A stretch of 23,594 nt of DNA from Burkholderiales bacterium (GCA_005793645.1 SXRG01000021.1:1-23594), one strand, 5' to 3'; positions 7,207 to 14,319 are shown, counted from the first letter of the stretch. Program-made: numbers and translations. Notes: a model not told the origin generated them from the letters alone.

Positions 7207-7756
7207 TCTCTACATCCAACAGTGGGAGTGTGGCGGGCGTGCTGCCAATCTCTGGTAAGGGTGGCAACTCGGCCAGTGAGCGCAGGCCAAAATCACTCAA
7301 AAAACGCCGCGTCGTTGCGTACAGGCCAGGTCGTCCCGGAACATCTCGGTGCCCGATCACCTCAACCCAGCCCCGCTCTTCCAGGGTACGGATGATCGGC
7401 GTACTAACCGCCACACCACGAATATCTTCCACATCGCCGCGCGTTACCGGCTGACGATAAGCGATGATTGTCAGGGTTTCAAGGACCGCTCGCGAATAGC
7501 GTGGTGTGATCACCGGGTTCAAGCGCTCCAACCAGGGTTGCATCTCGGCTGCGGTCTGAAACCGCCAACCTTCGGCGACCTGCACCAATTGCACCGCCCT
7601 ATCCTGCCAATCCACCTGCAACTCCTCCAGGCAACGACGCAACACCTCGGCCCCGTAAGCCTCGCCGAACATTTGCCGCAAACGCGCTACCGGCAAGGCC
7701 TCGGCACTTGCCAGCAAGGCCGCCTCAAGCAATCGCTTAAGTTCTCCCGGGGTCAT
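7181..7756 (-). CDS. scpB: Segregation and condensation protein B
   Basis: ScpB is the winged-helix (kite) subunit that binds the kleisin ScpA and, with SMC, forms the bacterial condensin needed for chromosome folding and segregation. The 191-residue product has the family signature LETLTIIAYRQPVTRGDVEDIRG and later GRPGLYATT and FLSDFGLRSLAELP. The frame is open up to a start at 7801, but that would overlap scpA by 38 bp and add 15 unlike residues (MVRLFMCGCILPEAP); ATG at 7756 starts at MTPGELKRLLEA, lies 7 bases after the scpA stop and has GAGG upstream. It overlaps the following rluB start by 26 bp. The cytoplasmic partner SMC is not in the window. Confidence 0.93.
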   Translation of the reverse strand: MTPGELKRLLEAALLASAEALPVARLRQMFGEAYGAEVLRRCLEELQVDWQDRAVQLVQVAEGWRFQTAAEMQPWLERLNPVITPRYSRAVLETLTIIAYRQPVTRGDVEDIRGVAVSTPIIRTLEERGWVEVIGHRDVPGRPGLYATTRRFLSDFGLRSLAELPPLPEIGSTPATLPLLDVENEESDAIH

Positions 7757-7763
7757 CGGGGCC

Positions 7764-8588
7764 TCAGGCAAGATGCAACCGCACATAAATAGGCGCACCA
7801 ACCTCGACCTGGGTCAGGTCGACCAGACGCTCACGCGCCAGTTCAAGTATGGCCAGAAAGCTCACCACCAATTCTGCGCGGCCGCCCTGTGCCGGAAACA
7901 GGTCCTCAAACAACGCATACATTCCACCTGCCAACTGCTTCAGGATACGACTCATGCGCTCACGCACCGAGAGTTCCTGGCGGCCGATGCGATGGTGGCG
8001 ATTTAACTGTGTCCGCTTCAGGACACCCTCCCAAGCCAGACGCAAATCCTCCGCCCTGACCTCGGGCAAGTGCTGCATCGTCATCCGTTCTACCCAGACC
8101 GAGACCAACTGGAAATCGCGTCCACTCCGTGGTAGAACATCCAGATCACGAGCCCCCTGCCGAATGCGCTCATACTCCAACAAGCGTCGCACCAGTTCAT
8201 TACGTGGATCGGTCGTCTCATCGGCCACACCGGCCTTAACAGGACGCGGTAGCAGCGAGCGCGATTTGATCTCCAGCAGCATAGCCGCCATCACCAAATA
8301 TTCGGCAGCCAGGTCCAGGCGGCGGGACCGCATGACCTCAACATAGTTCATATACTGCTGGGTCAAAGCTGCCATGGGGATGTCAAGAATATTGATGTCA
8401 TTGCGGCGAATCAGCCACCACAACAGGTCCAGCGGCCCCTCGAAGGCCTCCAGCAAGACTTCCATCGCCTCGGGCGGGATGTGCAAATCTTGTGGCAAAT
8501 CCAGCCACGGCTCGCCAAGTACCCGAGCCACCACAGGGGCAACAGCAGGCTCCGGAAAGAAACTCTCAGGATAAGTGGCGGCAATCAT
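7764..8588 (-). CDS. scpA: Segregation and condensation protein A (kleisin)
   Basis: ScpA bridges the SMC heads in bacterial condensin. The 274-residue protein has the kleisin N-terminal signature FEGPLDLLWWLIRRNDINILDIPMA (about residues 49-73, split by the usual loop) and the C-terminal winged helix (VVSFLAILELAR, about 240-251). The first 40 residues (LPQDLHIPPEAMEVLLEA) are longer than in Firmicutes, but I recall similar leaders in proteobacterial homologues, so the ATG at 8588 is kept. It starts 9 bases after the lon stop codon and has no clear ribosome-binding site, which suggests it depends on translation of lon. scpB follows after 7 bases. Confidence 0.94.
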   Translation of the reverse strand: MIAATYPESFFPEPAVAPVVARVLGEPWLDLPQDLHIPPEAMEVLLEAFEGPLDLLWWLIRRNDINILDIPMAALTQQYMNYVEVMRSRRLDLAAEYLVMAAMLLEIKSRSLLPRPVKAGVADETTDPRNELVRRLLEYERIRQGARDLDVLPRSGRDFQLVSVWVERMTMQHLPEVRAEDLRLAWEGVLKRTQLNRHHRIGRQELSVRERMSRILKQLAGGMYALFEDLFPAQGGRAELVVSFLAILELARERLVDLTQVEVGAPIYVRLHLA

Positions 8589-8597
8589 GCCCCGACT

Positions 8598-11072
8598 TTA
8601 CCGCCCAAAACAGATTTTGGCGATCTCACGGTAGTGGCTAGCAAAATGCACCGTCAGGCCAGCCTTCACAAACTCGGGCAGGCGTTCAAAGTCGCGGCGG
8701 TTGTCTTCCGGCAAGATCAGCTCCGTCACATGGATGCGTTTGGCGGCGATGCATTTTTCGCGAACACCTCCCACCGGAAGCACCTGCCCGGTCAGCGTCA
8801 ACTCTCCGGTCATCGCCAGTGGCCGCGTAATCTTTTCATCCCGCGCCAGCGACAGCAGCGCCGTGGCCATTGTCACGCCTGCTGAAGGGCCATCCTTGGG
8901 CGTCGCCCCTTCCGGCACATGCAGATGTACGAAAGCCGCGTCGAAAAACTTGGGGTCGCCCCGATACGCTTTGAGGTGACTGGAAATGTACGAATACGCG
9001 ATCTCTGCCGACTCCTTCATCACATCGCCCAATTGGCCGGTCAGTTTGAAGCCGCGATTGAGGGTATTCACCCGAGCGGCCTCGATGGTCAGTGTCGCAC
9101 CGCCCATCGCCGTCCAGGCCAATCCCGTAACAATCCCAACGCCGGTTTGCGGCTTTTCCGGACGGAACACCGGCTGCTCCAGATAGCCCTCTAAATCACC
9201 TGCGTTTACCTGGATGTGCGTCGTCTCCTTGCGCAATAGTTTGACCACCCCCTTACGTACAATCTTGCCGAGATTCATTTCAAGTTGACGCACACCGGCC
9301 TCACGCGCATAGCCCTCGATCAGGCGGCGCAACGCCGGTTGGGCCAAGCTGATTTGACCTCGTTTCAGGCCCGCCTTTTTTAATTGCCGGGGCCACAGGT
9401 GATGGCGCGCAATAGCCACCTTTTCCTCGGTCAAATAACCCGACAGGCGAATCACTTCCATACGGTCGAGCAGCGCCGCCGGGATCGAGTCGATCTGATT
9501 AGCCGTGCAAATAAACAGCGTTTTGGAAAGGTCAAAACGCGCATCGAGGTAATGGTCAAGGAAGTCAAAATTCTGCTCAGGGTCCAGCACCTCCAGTAGC
9601 GCACTAGCCGGATCGCCGTGATACGACGCACCGATCTTGTCCACCTCATCGAGCATGATCACCGGGTTTTGTGACTCCGCTTCTTTGATCGCCTGGATAA
9701 ACTTGCCTGGCATGGCCCCGATGTAGGTACGACGATGGCCCTTAATCTCGGCCTCATCGCGCATCCCGCCCACCGAAAAACGATAAAACTTGCGCCCCAG
9801 CGTGCGTGCCACCGAGCGACCGATAGACGTTTTGCCCACGCCCGGCGGCCCCACCAACAGGATGATAGAACCAGCCACTTCACCCTTCATCGTGCCGACA
9901 GCGAGAAATTCAATGATCCGTTCCTTCACATCATCCAGGCCATCATGATCCTGATCCAAAACCTTACGGGCGCGAGCAAGATCCAACTTGTCCTTGGTGA
10001 ACCGGCCCCAAGGCAAATTCGTCAGCCAATCCAGATAATTGCGCGTCACCATGTATTCCGGCGAACCGTGCTCCAGCACGGCGAGCTTGTCCATCTCCTC
10101 GGCGATCTTCTTGGTTGCTTGAGTTGACAGGGTCAGTTTCTTGATACGTTCCTGAAACAAGTCCAGATCAGCAGTACGGTCGTCCTTGGCAATACCCAGC
10201 GCCTTCTGAATAGTCCGTAGCTGTTCGCGCAAGAAAAATTCACGCTGCTGCTCGGTCATTGTCTCCTCGACCTTCTCCTGGATCTGGTTTTGCAGCCGCG
10301 CCACCTCCAGCTCTTTTTTGACCAGCACCAACACCTTTTGCATCCGCTTGCGCAGATCAAAAGATTCCAGCACATCCTGGAGACGTTCCTTGGGGGCCGT
10401 TGTCAAACTGGCGGCCAGATCAGTTAACAGGGCGGGCTGATTGGGCGAGAAACGGTTGAGAAATAATTTAAGCTCCTCCGAGTACAACGGATTAAGCGGC
10501 AGCAACTCTTTAACAGAGCCCAGGATGGCCAAGGCATAAGCCTTGATTTCTTCATTCTCGATGTCGTACTGCGTCTCGGGCAAATATTCCACCCGAGCAA
10601 AATAAGGGGCTTTACCAGAGATCCACTCAACCACCCTGAAACGCGTCATCCCCTCGGCAATGAACTGGATCTTGCCATCAGCGCGTAGGGGGTGGTGCAT
10701 GCGTACCAGCGTACCCGTCACATAAAAATCATCCGGACGCACCGCCTCCGAAGAATCCCCATGAACCAGAACCAGCCCAACCAAGTGATGCGGCGTTTCG
10801 CCAATCTTCTGCACCGTTTCCATCCACGGTCCCTCGTTCATAACCAAGGGGAGGCTCTGGGCCGGGAAGAAGGGTTTCTCCGTCAGCGGCAAGATATGAA
10901 TCGTCGCCGGCAAGGTTTGAGCCGGCAGATGGGGCGTCCCAGGGTCTGGCGTCAAAGTAAGGATTTCACCCTCTAAAAGAGGATCGCCCGAGCCTTGGAG
11001 AACGGCTGTGTCATCGAATGGAAGTGTGTCTTGGAGGACGGTCGTATCGTCGAACGGAAGTGTGTCGGTCAT
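8598..11072 (-). CDS. lon: ATP-dependent Lon protease
   Basis: Lon is a hexameric cytosolic AAA+ protease that degrades damaged and regulatory proteins. With the start at 11072 the product has 824 residues. The LON substrate domain spans about 55-255, then a coiled-coil region to about 390. Walker A is GPPGVGKTS (408-416) and Walker B is VIMLDEVDK (471-479). The serine-lysine dyad is S730 in DGPSAG and K773 in GGVREKC, 43 residues apart as in E. coli. The frame is open to a GTG at 11174, but a sigma-32-like promoter lies at 11108-11136, so RNA starting there cannot include the longer start; ATG at 11072 is the first after it. The N-terminus contains a 12-residue tandem duplication (DTLPFDDT units). 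It heads a tight cluster with scpA, scpB and rluB rather than the usual clpX neighbourhood, so it could be a paralogue of the housekeeping copy. Confidence 0.97.
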   Translation of the reverse strand: MTDTLPFDDTTVLQDTLPFDDTAVLQGSGDPLLEGEILTLTPDPGTPHLPAQTLPATIHILPLTEKPFFPAQSLPLVMNEGPWMETVQKIGETPHHLVGLVLVHGDSSEAVRPDDFYVTGTLVRMHHPLRADGKIQFIAEGMTRFRVVEWISGKAPYFARVEYLPETQYDIENEEIKAYALAILGSVKELLPLNPLYSEELKLFLNRFSPNQPALLTDLAASLTTAPKERLQDVLESFDLRKRMQKVLVLVKKELEVARLQNQIQEKVEETMTEQQREFFLREQLRTIQKALGIAKDDRTADLDLFQERIKKLTLSTQATKKIAEEMDKLAVLEHGSPEYMVTRNYLDWLTNLPWGRFTKDKLDLARARKVLDQDHDGLDDVKERIIEFLAVGTMKGEVAGSIILLVGPPGVGKTSIGRSVARTLGRKFYRFSVGGMRDEAEIKGHRRTYIGAMPGKFIQAIKEAESQNPVIMLDEVDKIGASYHGDPASALLEVLDPEQNFDFLDHYLDARFDLSKTLFICTANQIDSIPAALLDRMEVIRLSGYLTEEKVAIARHHLWPRQLKKAGLKRGQISLAQPALRRLIEGYAREAGVRQLEMNLGKIVRKGVVKLLRKETTHIQVNAGDLEGYLEQPVFRPEKPQTGVGIVTGLAWTAMGGATLTIEAARVNTLNRGFKLTGQLGDVMKESAEIAYSYISSHLKAYRGDPKFFDAAFVHLHVPEGATPKDGPSAGVTMATALLSLARDEKITRPLAMTGELTLTGQVLPVGGVREKCIAAKRIHVTELILPEDNRRDFERLPEFVKAGLTVHFASHYREIAKICFGR
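10995..11066 (-). repeat. 36-bp tandem duplication within the lon 5' coding region
   Basis: Two adjacent 36-bp units, 10995-11030 and 11031-11066, differ at only about seven positions and encode DTLPFDDTAVLQ and DTLPFDDTTVLQ at the very start of Lon. Most differences are silent, so the duplication is old enough to drift but has kept its protein sequence. Confidence 0.85.
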
Positions 11073-11107
11073 GGTCAAGGATGATGAAATTCTTTGGTAG
11101 TCGCGTC

Positions 11108-11138
11108 TGAATGGGGGAGAAAGAGGAAATTTCAAGGG
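11108..11138 (-). promoter_or_regulatory. Sigma-32 (heat-shock) type promoter of lon
   Basis: On the minus strand CCCTTGAAA (11138-11130) is followed after 13 bases by CCCCATTCA (11116-11108). This matches the heat-shock consensus CTTGAAA, a 13-base spacer, CCCCATnT almost perfectly. Transcription would start near 11101, about 29 bases before the lon ATG at 11072. lon belongs to the heat-shock regulon in E. coli. Confidence 0.85.
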
Positions 11139-11168
11139 CAAACTGCTTTTTCGCCGCATGAAAACCGC

Positions 11169-11193
11169 TATCACACCTTGATTATGTGTGATA
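11169..11193. repeat. Inverted repeat between lon and cspA
   Basis: Perfect 8-bp arms TATCACAC (11169-11176) and GTGTGATA (11186-11193) are separated by 9 bases. The right arm overlaps the candidate -10 element of cspA. It could be a binding site for a dimeric regulator serving one or both divergent genes; no known regulator consensus is recognised. Confidence 0.55.
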
Positions 11194-11195
11194 AT
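11187..11195 (+). promoter_or_regulatory. Extended -10 promoter of cspA
   Basis: TGT GATAAT matches the extended -10 form TGn TATAAT with one mismatch. Transcription would start near 11202, giving cspA a leader of about 98 bases. No good -35 is present, which is normal for extended -10 promoters. Confidence 0.55.
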
Positions 11196-11204
11196 GACGC
11201 TTGT

Positions 11205-11272
11205 AGTGACCGAAGGTCAGTGTTCAACTTGGACACCAGCTTACAGCACTGCAACACGGTGAGATCTCACCG
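11205..11272 (+). promoter_or_regulatory. Structured 5' leader of cspA (two hairpins)
   Basis: The predicted leader contains a hairpin TGACC-GAA-GGTCA (11207-11219) and a 16-base perfect palindrome CGGTGAGATCTCACCG (11257-11272), about 27 bases before the start codon. Long structured leaders that change fold with temperature are known for E. coli cspA; whether this one acts the same way is not shown. Confidence 0.45.
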
Positions 11273-11299
11273 GAATTTAACTCTTTAGGAAAATATAGA

Positions 11300-11503
11300 A
11301 TGGCAACTGGTATCGTCAAATGGTTCAATGAGACCAAAGGTTTCGGCTTCATCACCCCGGATGCAGGTGGTGAGGATCTCTTCGCACACTTCTCCGCCAT
11401 TCAGGGCAACGGCTTCAAGACCCTGAAGGAAAATCAGCGCGTCAGCTTTGATGTGACTCAGGGCCAAAAGGGCCAGCAAGCCTCCAATATTCAAGCGCTC
11501 TAA
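11300..11503 (+). CDS. Cold-shock domain protein (CspA family)
   Basis: A 67-residue single cold-shock domain that binds single-stranded RNA and DNA and acts as an RNA chaperone. The RNA-binding motifs are KGFGFIT (RNP1, residues 14-20) and LFAHFS (RNP2, about 29-34). Length and sequence are typical of the CspA/CspD group. AGGA lies 11-14 bases before the ATG. It has its own extended -10 promoter, a structured leader and a terminator just after the stop, so it is mainly a single-gene transcript. Divergent from lon: a cold-shock gene and a heat-shock gene share this gap. Which paralogue it is cannot be decided here. Confidence 0.95.
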   Translation: MATGIVKWFNETKGFGFITPDAGGEDLFAHFSAIQGNGFKTLKENQRVSFDVTQGQKGQQASNIQAL

Positions 11504-11521
11504 CCGGCACGAAGGCTTACT

Positions 11522-11547
11522 CAAAATCCGGCGCAAGCCGGGTTTTG
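11522..11547 (+). terminator. Rho-independent terminator after cspA
   Basis: CAAAATCCGGC pairs with GCCGGGTTTTG, an 11-bp stem with one G-U pair and a GCAA tetraloop, ending in a run of four T. It sits 19 bases after the cspA stop and before infA, so infA expression would need read-through or its own promoter. Confidence 0.8.
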
Positions 11548-11602
11548 CAACAAGCCCTCCATCAACCACCCTGCTCCATCCCGTTCCCCTCTGAAAGAAT
11601 CC

Positions 11603-11872
11603 GTGGCTAAAGAAGAGCTTATTGAATTTGAAGGTGTTGTAACCGAAGTCCTCCCCGATACACGCTATGTTGTGACCTTGGAGAATAATATTCAGATCAT
11701 CGCCTATGTCGCCGGCAAGATGAAGATGCACCGCATCAAGATTATTCAAGGCGACCGCGTCACCGTGCAGATGTCTCCGTATGACCTAACCAAGGGCCGG
11801 ATCCACTTCCGTCACAAAGATGCCAACGCCGCACCGCGATCTCCGCAACAAAAGACCTACAAGCGTCACTAA
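11603..11872 (+). CDS. infA: Translation initiation factor IF-1, long paralogue type
   Basis: An 89-residue S1-like OB-fold protein. Residues 1-70 match IF-1 (MAKEELIEFEGVVTEVLPD, YVAGKMKMHRIKIIQGDRV, DLTKGRIHFR). IF-1 binds the ribosomal A site during initiation. Normal IF-1 ends near residue 72; here an extra basic tail of about 18 residues (HKDANAAPRS to KTYKRH) follows. This long form next to a cold-shock gene recalls the second infA of Betaproteobacteria. The start is GTG at 11603 with a weak GAAAGA upstream; IF-1 motifs begin directly there. It lies behind the cspA terminator. Confidence 0.93.
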   Translation: MAKEELIEFEGVVTEVLPDTRYVVTLENNIQIIAYVAGKMKMHRIKIIQGDRVTVQMSPYDLTKGRIHFRHKDANAAPRSPQQKTYKRH

Positions 11873-11897
11873 TCATCACGCGCCCCTCGAGACCAGA

Positions 11898-12125
11898 TCA
11901 GCAGATCTCCCTCTCCCCACACCGATCTAGGCTCACCCAGTCACATAACACATCCACGGGCCACGCTAGCGTACGAAAACCCCACATCACCGGCATGGCT
12001 ATATGAGGTTGACGCACCGGCTGGCGCACCCAAGCACAATACCAAGCCCAGGCAAAGCCCAGTGTCAGGTACAAAATCACAAACGCAGTCAAAGACATCA
12101 CACACCCCGCAATAAAGACCCCCAC
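11898..12125 (-). CDS. Small predicted membrane protein, unknown function
   Basis: A 75-codon frame from GTG at 12125; an internal ATG at 12098 would give 66 residues and is equally possible. The N-terminal 30 residues form one hydrophobic helix rich in aromatic residues (FVILYLTLGFAWAWYCAWV), followed by a basic, proline-containing stretch (RQPVRQPH) and a second, weaker hydrophobic segment with several tryptophans. This is a membrane-protein pattern rather than random translation, but I do not recognise a family. It is divergent from the WYL regulator and shares its 62-base upstream gap. If it is not real, 11873-12187 holds only short AT- and C-rich spacer with no other feature that I can see. 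Confidence 0.45.
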   Translation of the reverse strand: MGVFIAGCVMSLTAFVILYLTLGFAWAWYCAWVRQPVRQPHIAMPVMWGFRTLAWPVDVLCDWVSLDRCGEREIC

Positions 12126-12171
12126 ACGGTAAAGCGCTTCAGTCTCACCCGATGAGCCTGAAAAACGATTT

Positions 12172-12188
12172 TGTGTAGAATCTACGCA
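12172..12188 (+). promoter_or_regulatory. Palindrome with -10-like box touching the WYL gene start codon
   Basis: TGTGTAGAATCTACGCA is a 17-base palindrome with one mismatched pair, ending on the A of the ATG. It contains TAGAAT (12176-12181), five of six bases of a -10 box, which would place the RNA start at or next to the ATG. No ribosome-binding site is present, so a leaderless message is plausible. The palindrome could be the regulator's own operator. Confidence 0.45.
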
Positions 12189-13171
12189 TGGACCGCACCG
12201 AGCGTTTTTACAAGATCGACCAATACCTGAGCGAAAGCCGTTCAGTCTCTTTTTCTGATTTACAGGGACGCCTTGAGGTCTCGCGCGCCACGCTCACCCG
12301 CGATCTGGCCTACATGCGCGACCGTCTCAACGCCCCCATCGTCTTCGACCGAGAGTTGAACGGTTACCGCTTTGACCGCACGGCACCCAACTCTGGCGGT
12401 CAATACGATCTGCCCGGCCTATGGTTTTCGGCCCAAGAGATCCACGCCCTCCTCACCATGCAGCACCTGCTCGCCCAGCTGGATCACGGCGGCCTCTTAG
12501 GCGGCCACATCCAACCCTTGCAGGCGCGCCTCTCTGCCCTTCTGGGTTCGGCCGACGACACCGCCCTCGATGTCGCCCAGCGCATCCGTATCGAAACGAT
12601 CGGAGCCCGCGAGTACCAACTGGGACATTTCCAGGCGGTTGGCTCCGCACTCCTCCGCCGCAAACGCCTACTGATCGACTACCACGCCCGTGGCAATGAT
12701 AGCGTCACGCAGCGCGAGATTTCCCCTCAACGGCTGGTGCATTACCGCGACAATTGGTATCTCGATGCCTGGTGTCACCTGCGCGACGAGCTGCGTGCCT
12801 TCTCGGTTGATGCCATCCTACGCGTGGAAACCCTCGAGAAAAAAGCCAAGGAAGTCGCTCAACACAGTCTCGACGCACAACTCGGTGCCAGCTACGGCAT
12901 TTTCCGCAAAAAAACGACTCACCATGCCGTTCTCGTCTTTAATGCCGAACGCTCGCGCTGGGTACGCAACGAACGCTGGCATCCACAACAAAAAGGTCGC
13001 ACGCTGAGCGATGGGCGCTATGAGCTCACCCTACCCTACGCTGACGACCGCGAACTAATCATGGACATCCTAAAATACGGTGCCGACTGCACCGTCGTTA
13101 GCCCACCCGAACTCGTTACACGCGTCCGTGCTGAAGTCGCCCGCCTCGCCAGGCTCTACGCAAACGGATGA
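12188..13171 (+). CDS. WYL-domain transcriptional regulator (YafY-type)
   Basis: A 327-residue cytosolic regulator. Residues 1-65 form a DeoR-like winged helix-turn-helix (SFSDLQGRLEVSRATLTRDLAYMRD is its core, about residues 21-45). Residues about 155-215 form the WYL domain, here with LIDYHARG, ISPQRLVHYRDNWYLDAWCH and FSVDAIL. WYL domains sense nucleic-acid or nucleotide ligands in several studied proteins. A WCX-like C-terminal region follows (AVLVFNAERSRWVRNERWHP). The start ATG has no ribosome-binding site and lies at the edge of a palindrome. The stop overlaps the start of the protease gene by 4 bases (ATGA), so the two are translationally coupled. The target is unknown; neighbouring genes are the first guess. 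Confidence 0.92.
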   Translation: MDRTERFYKIDQYLSESRSVSFSDLQGRLEVSRATLTRDLAYMRDRLNAPIVFDRELNGYRFDRTAPNSGGQYDLPGLWFSAQEIHALLTMQHLLAQLDHGGLLGGHIQPLQARLSALLGSADDTALDVAQRIRIETIGAREYQLGHFQAVGSALLRRKRLLIDYHARGNDSVTQREISPQRLVHYRDNWYLDAWCHLRDELRAFSVDAILRVETLEKKAKEVAQHSLDAQLGASYGIFRKKTTHHAVLVFNAERSRWVRNERWHPQQKGRTLSDGRYELTLPYADDRELIMDILKYGADCTVVSPPELVTRVRAEVARLARLYANG

Positions 13172-13653
13172 AATCCACCATCACCTCCGCCGGCCTCTGG
13201 TTCTTCATCGCCGCCATTCTTTACGCCGTCATCAGTGGCCTTTTGCAAAACGGCCCCTTGCACGTAACCATGGACACAGACGCCACTGGCAGCCTAGTTA
13301 TCCAGCGTCACCGCGACGGCCACTTTTATGTCGAGGCCCAACTCAACGGCCAGCCAGCCACCCTGCTGATCGACACCGGCGCTAGCACCCTGGCCATCTC
13401 CGAAGAACTTGCCGATGCCGCCGGCCTCACCCGCTGCCGCCCACAGCAATCGCACACTGCCAACGGCATCACCAACACCTGCATCGCCAGCCTCGATCAC
13501 CTCCAGATTGGGCCATTCGCCCTACAAAAAGTGCAAACCAGCGTCCTACCCCGGCTTAGTGGCCAGGGTCTGCTGGGCATGAATGTGCTGCACCAATTCC
13601 GCATGGAACAAGAGGGTGAAACCCTTCGCCTCACCTTGCGCAAAGGTTTATAG
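13168..13653 (+). CDS. Membrane-anchored retropepsin-like aspartic protease (TIGR02281-type)
   Basis: A 161-residue protein. Residues about 8-27 form an N-terminal membrane helix; the rest should be periplasmic. The single active-site motif is LIDTGAST with D69, and LLGMNVL at 135-141 is the usual second signature of clan AA, retroviral-type aspartic proteases, which act as dimers. HFYVEAQLNGQPA before the active site fits the bacterial TIGR02281 family. Two cysteines (C90, C105) could form a disulfide. The ATG overlaps the WYL regulator stop by 4 bases. Substrate unknown. The pairing with a WYL regulator suggests regulated use, but this is inference. Confidence 0.88.
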   Translation: MKSTITSAGLWFFIAAILYAVISGLLQNGPLHVTMDTDATGSLVIQRHRDGHFYVEAQLNGQPATLLIDTGASTLAISEELADAAGLTRCRPQQSHTANGITNTCIASLDHLQIGPFALQKVQTSVLPRLSGQGLLGMNVLHQFRMEQEGETLRLTLRKGL

Positions 13654-13661
13654 AAGCCCAT

Positions 13662-13704
13662 GCCCGGCTGACATTTGCGTGGCGAATGTGCACGCTCACC
13701 GGGC
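13662..13704. repeat. Long imperfect hairpin between convergent genes
   Basis: GCCCGG (13662-13667) pairs with CCGGGC (13699-13704) around an inner hairpin ACATTTGC-GTG-GCGAATGT (13671-13689) with an 8-bp stem that includes one G-U pair. There is no T-run on either side, so it is not a standard terminator. It fills the 63-base gap between the protease gene and rdgB and may block read-through. Confidence 0.5.
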
Positions 13705-13716
13705 GAAACTCAACCG

Positions 13717-14319
13717 CTAGGCTGCAGCGCCCGTTGCCTTTAGCCGCTCAACCAAGTCCCGCAGGGCAATGCCACGGTGGCTAATGCCATTCTTGTCATC
13801 TGCCGTCAGTTCGGCGCTGGTCTTGCCAAATTGAGGCAGTAAGAAATAGGGATCATAGCCAAAGCCTCCCTCACCATGTGGGGTGTCGATGATCTCGCCA
13901 TGCCATTCACCTTCGCAGATAATGGGTTGCGGATCATCGGCGTAACGCACGAAGACCATCACGCAGTAGTAATGCGCGCGCCGGTTGGCGATGCCTTGCA
14001 ATGCGAAAATGAGTTTTTCATTGTTGCGCTGGTCGGACTTCGGCTCCCCAGCGTAGCGGGCCGAATACACGCCAGGCGCACCGTTCAGCGCATCCACGCA
14101 GATACCGGAATCGTCGGCCAGGGCCGGCAAACCCGTATGCGCGGCGGCATGACGGGCCTTGGCGATACAGTTTTCGACAAAAGTAACATGCGGCTCGGGG
14201 CATTCCGGCACACCAAAGTCGCCCTGTGGATGCGCCTCGATACCCAACGGCGCAAGGATCTGGCCAATTTCGCGCAGCTTGCCCGAGTTATTGGACGCAA
14301 TGACAATTTTGCGGCTCAT
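13717..14319 (-). CDS. rdgB: XTP/dITP diphosphatase (non-canonical purine NTPase)
   Basis: The enzyme hydrolyses dITP, ITP and XTP to the monophosphates and pyrophosphate, keeping deaminated purines out of DNA. The 200-residue length and motifs fit: IASNNSGKLREI (7-18), the metal-binding and catalytic ADDSGICVDAL (68-78, with D70), GVYSARYAG, FGYDP and ISHRG. The ATG overlaps the rph stop by 4 bases, so it is coupled to RNase PH, a common arrangement in Gammaproteobacteria. It converges on the protease gene across a 63-base gap containing a large hairpin. Confidence 0.96.
   Translation of the reverse strand: MSRKIVIASNNSGKLREIGQILAPLGIEAHPQGDFGVPECPEPHVTFVENCIAKARHAAAHTGLPALADDSGICVDALNGAPGVYSARYAGEPKSDQRNNEKLIFALQGIANRRAHYYCVMVFVRYADDPQPIICEGEWHGEIIDTPHGEGGFGYDPYFLLPQFGKTSAELTADDKNGISHRGIALRDLVERLKATGAAA

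Noticed and set aside
11073..11174. Extension of lon to GTG 11174
   Set aside because: The added 34 residues are unlike Lon and cover the sigma-32 promoter, which cannot be inside the message it starts.
11285..11749. A 154-codon minus-strand open frame across cspA and infA
   Set aside because: It covers two clear plus-strand genes and a terminator in antisense.
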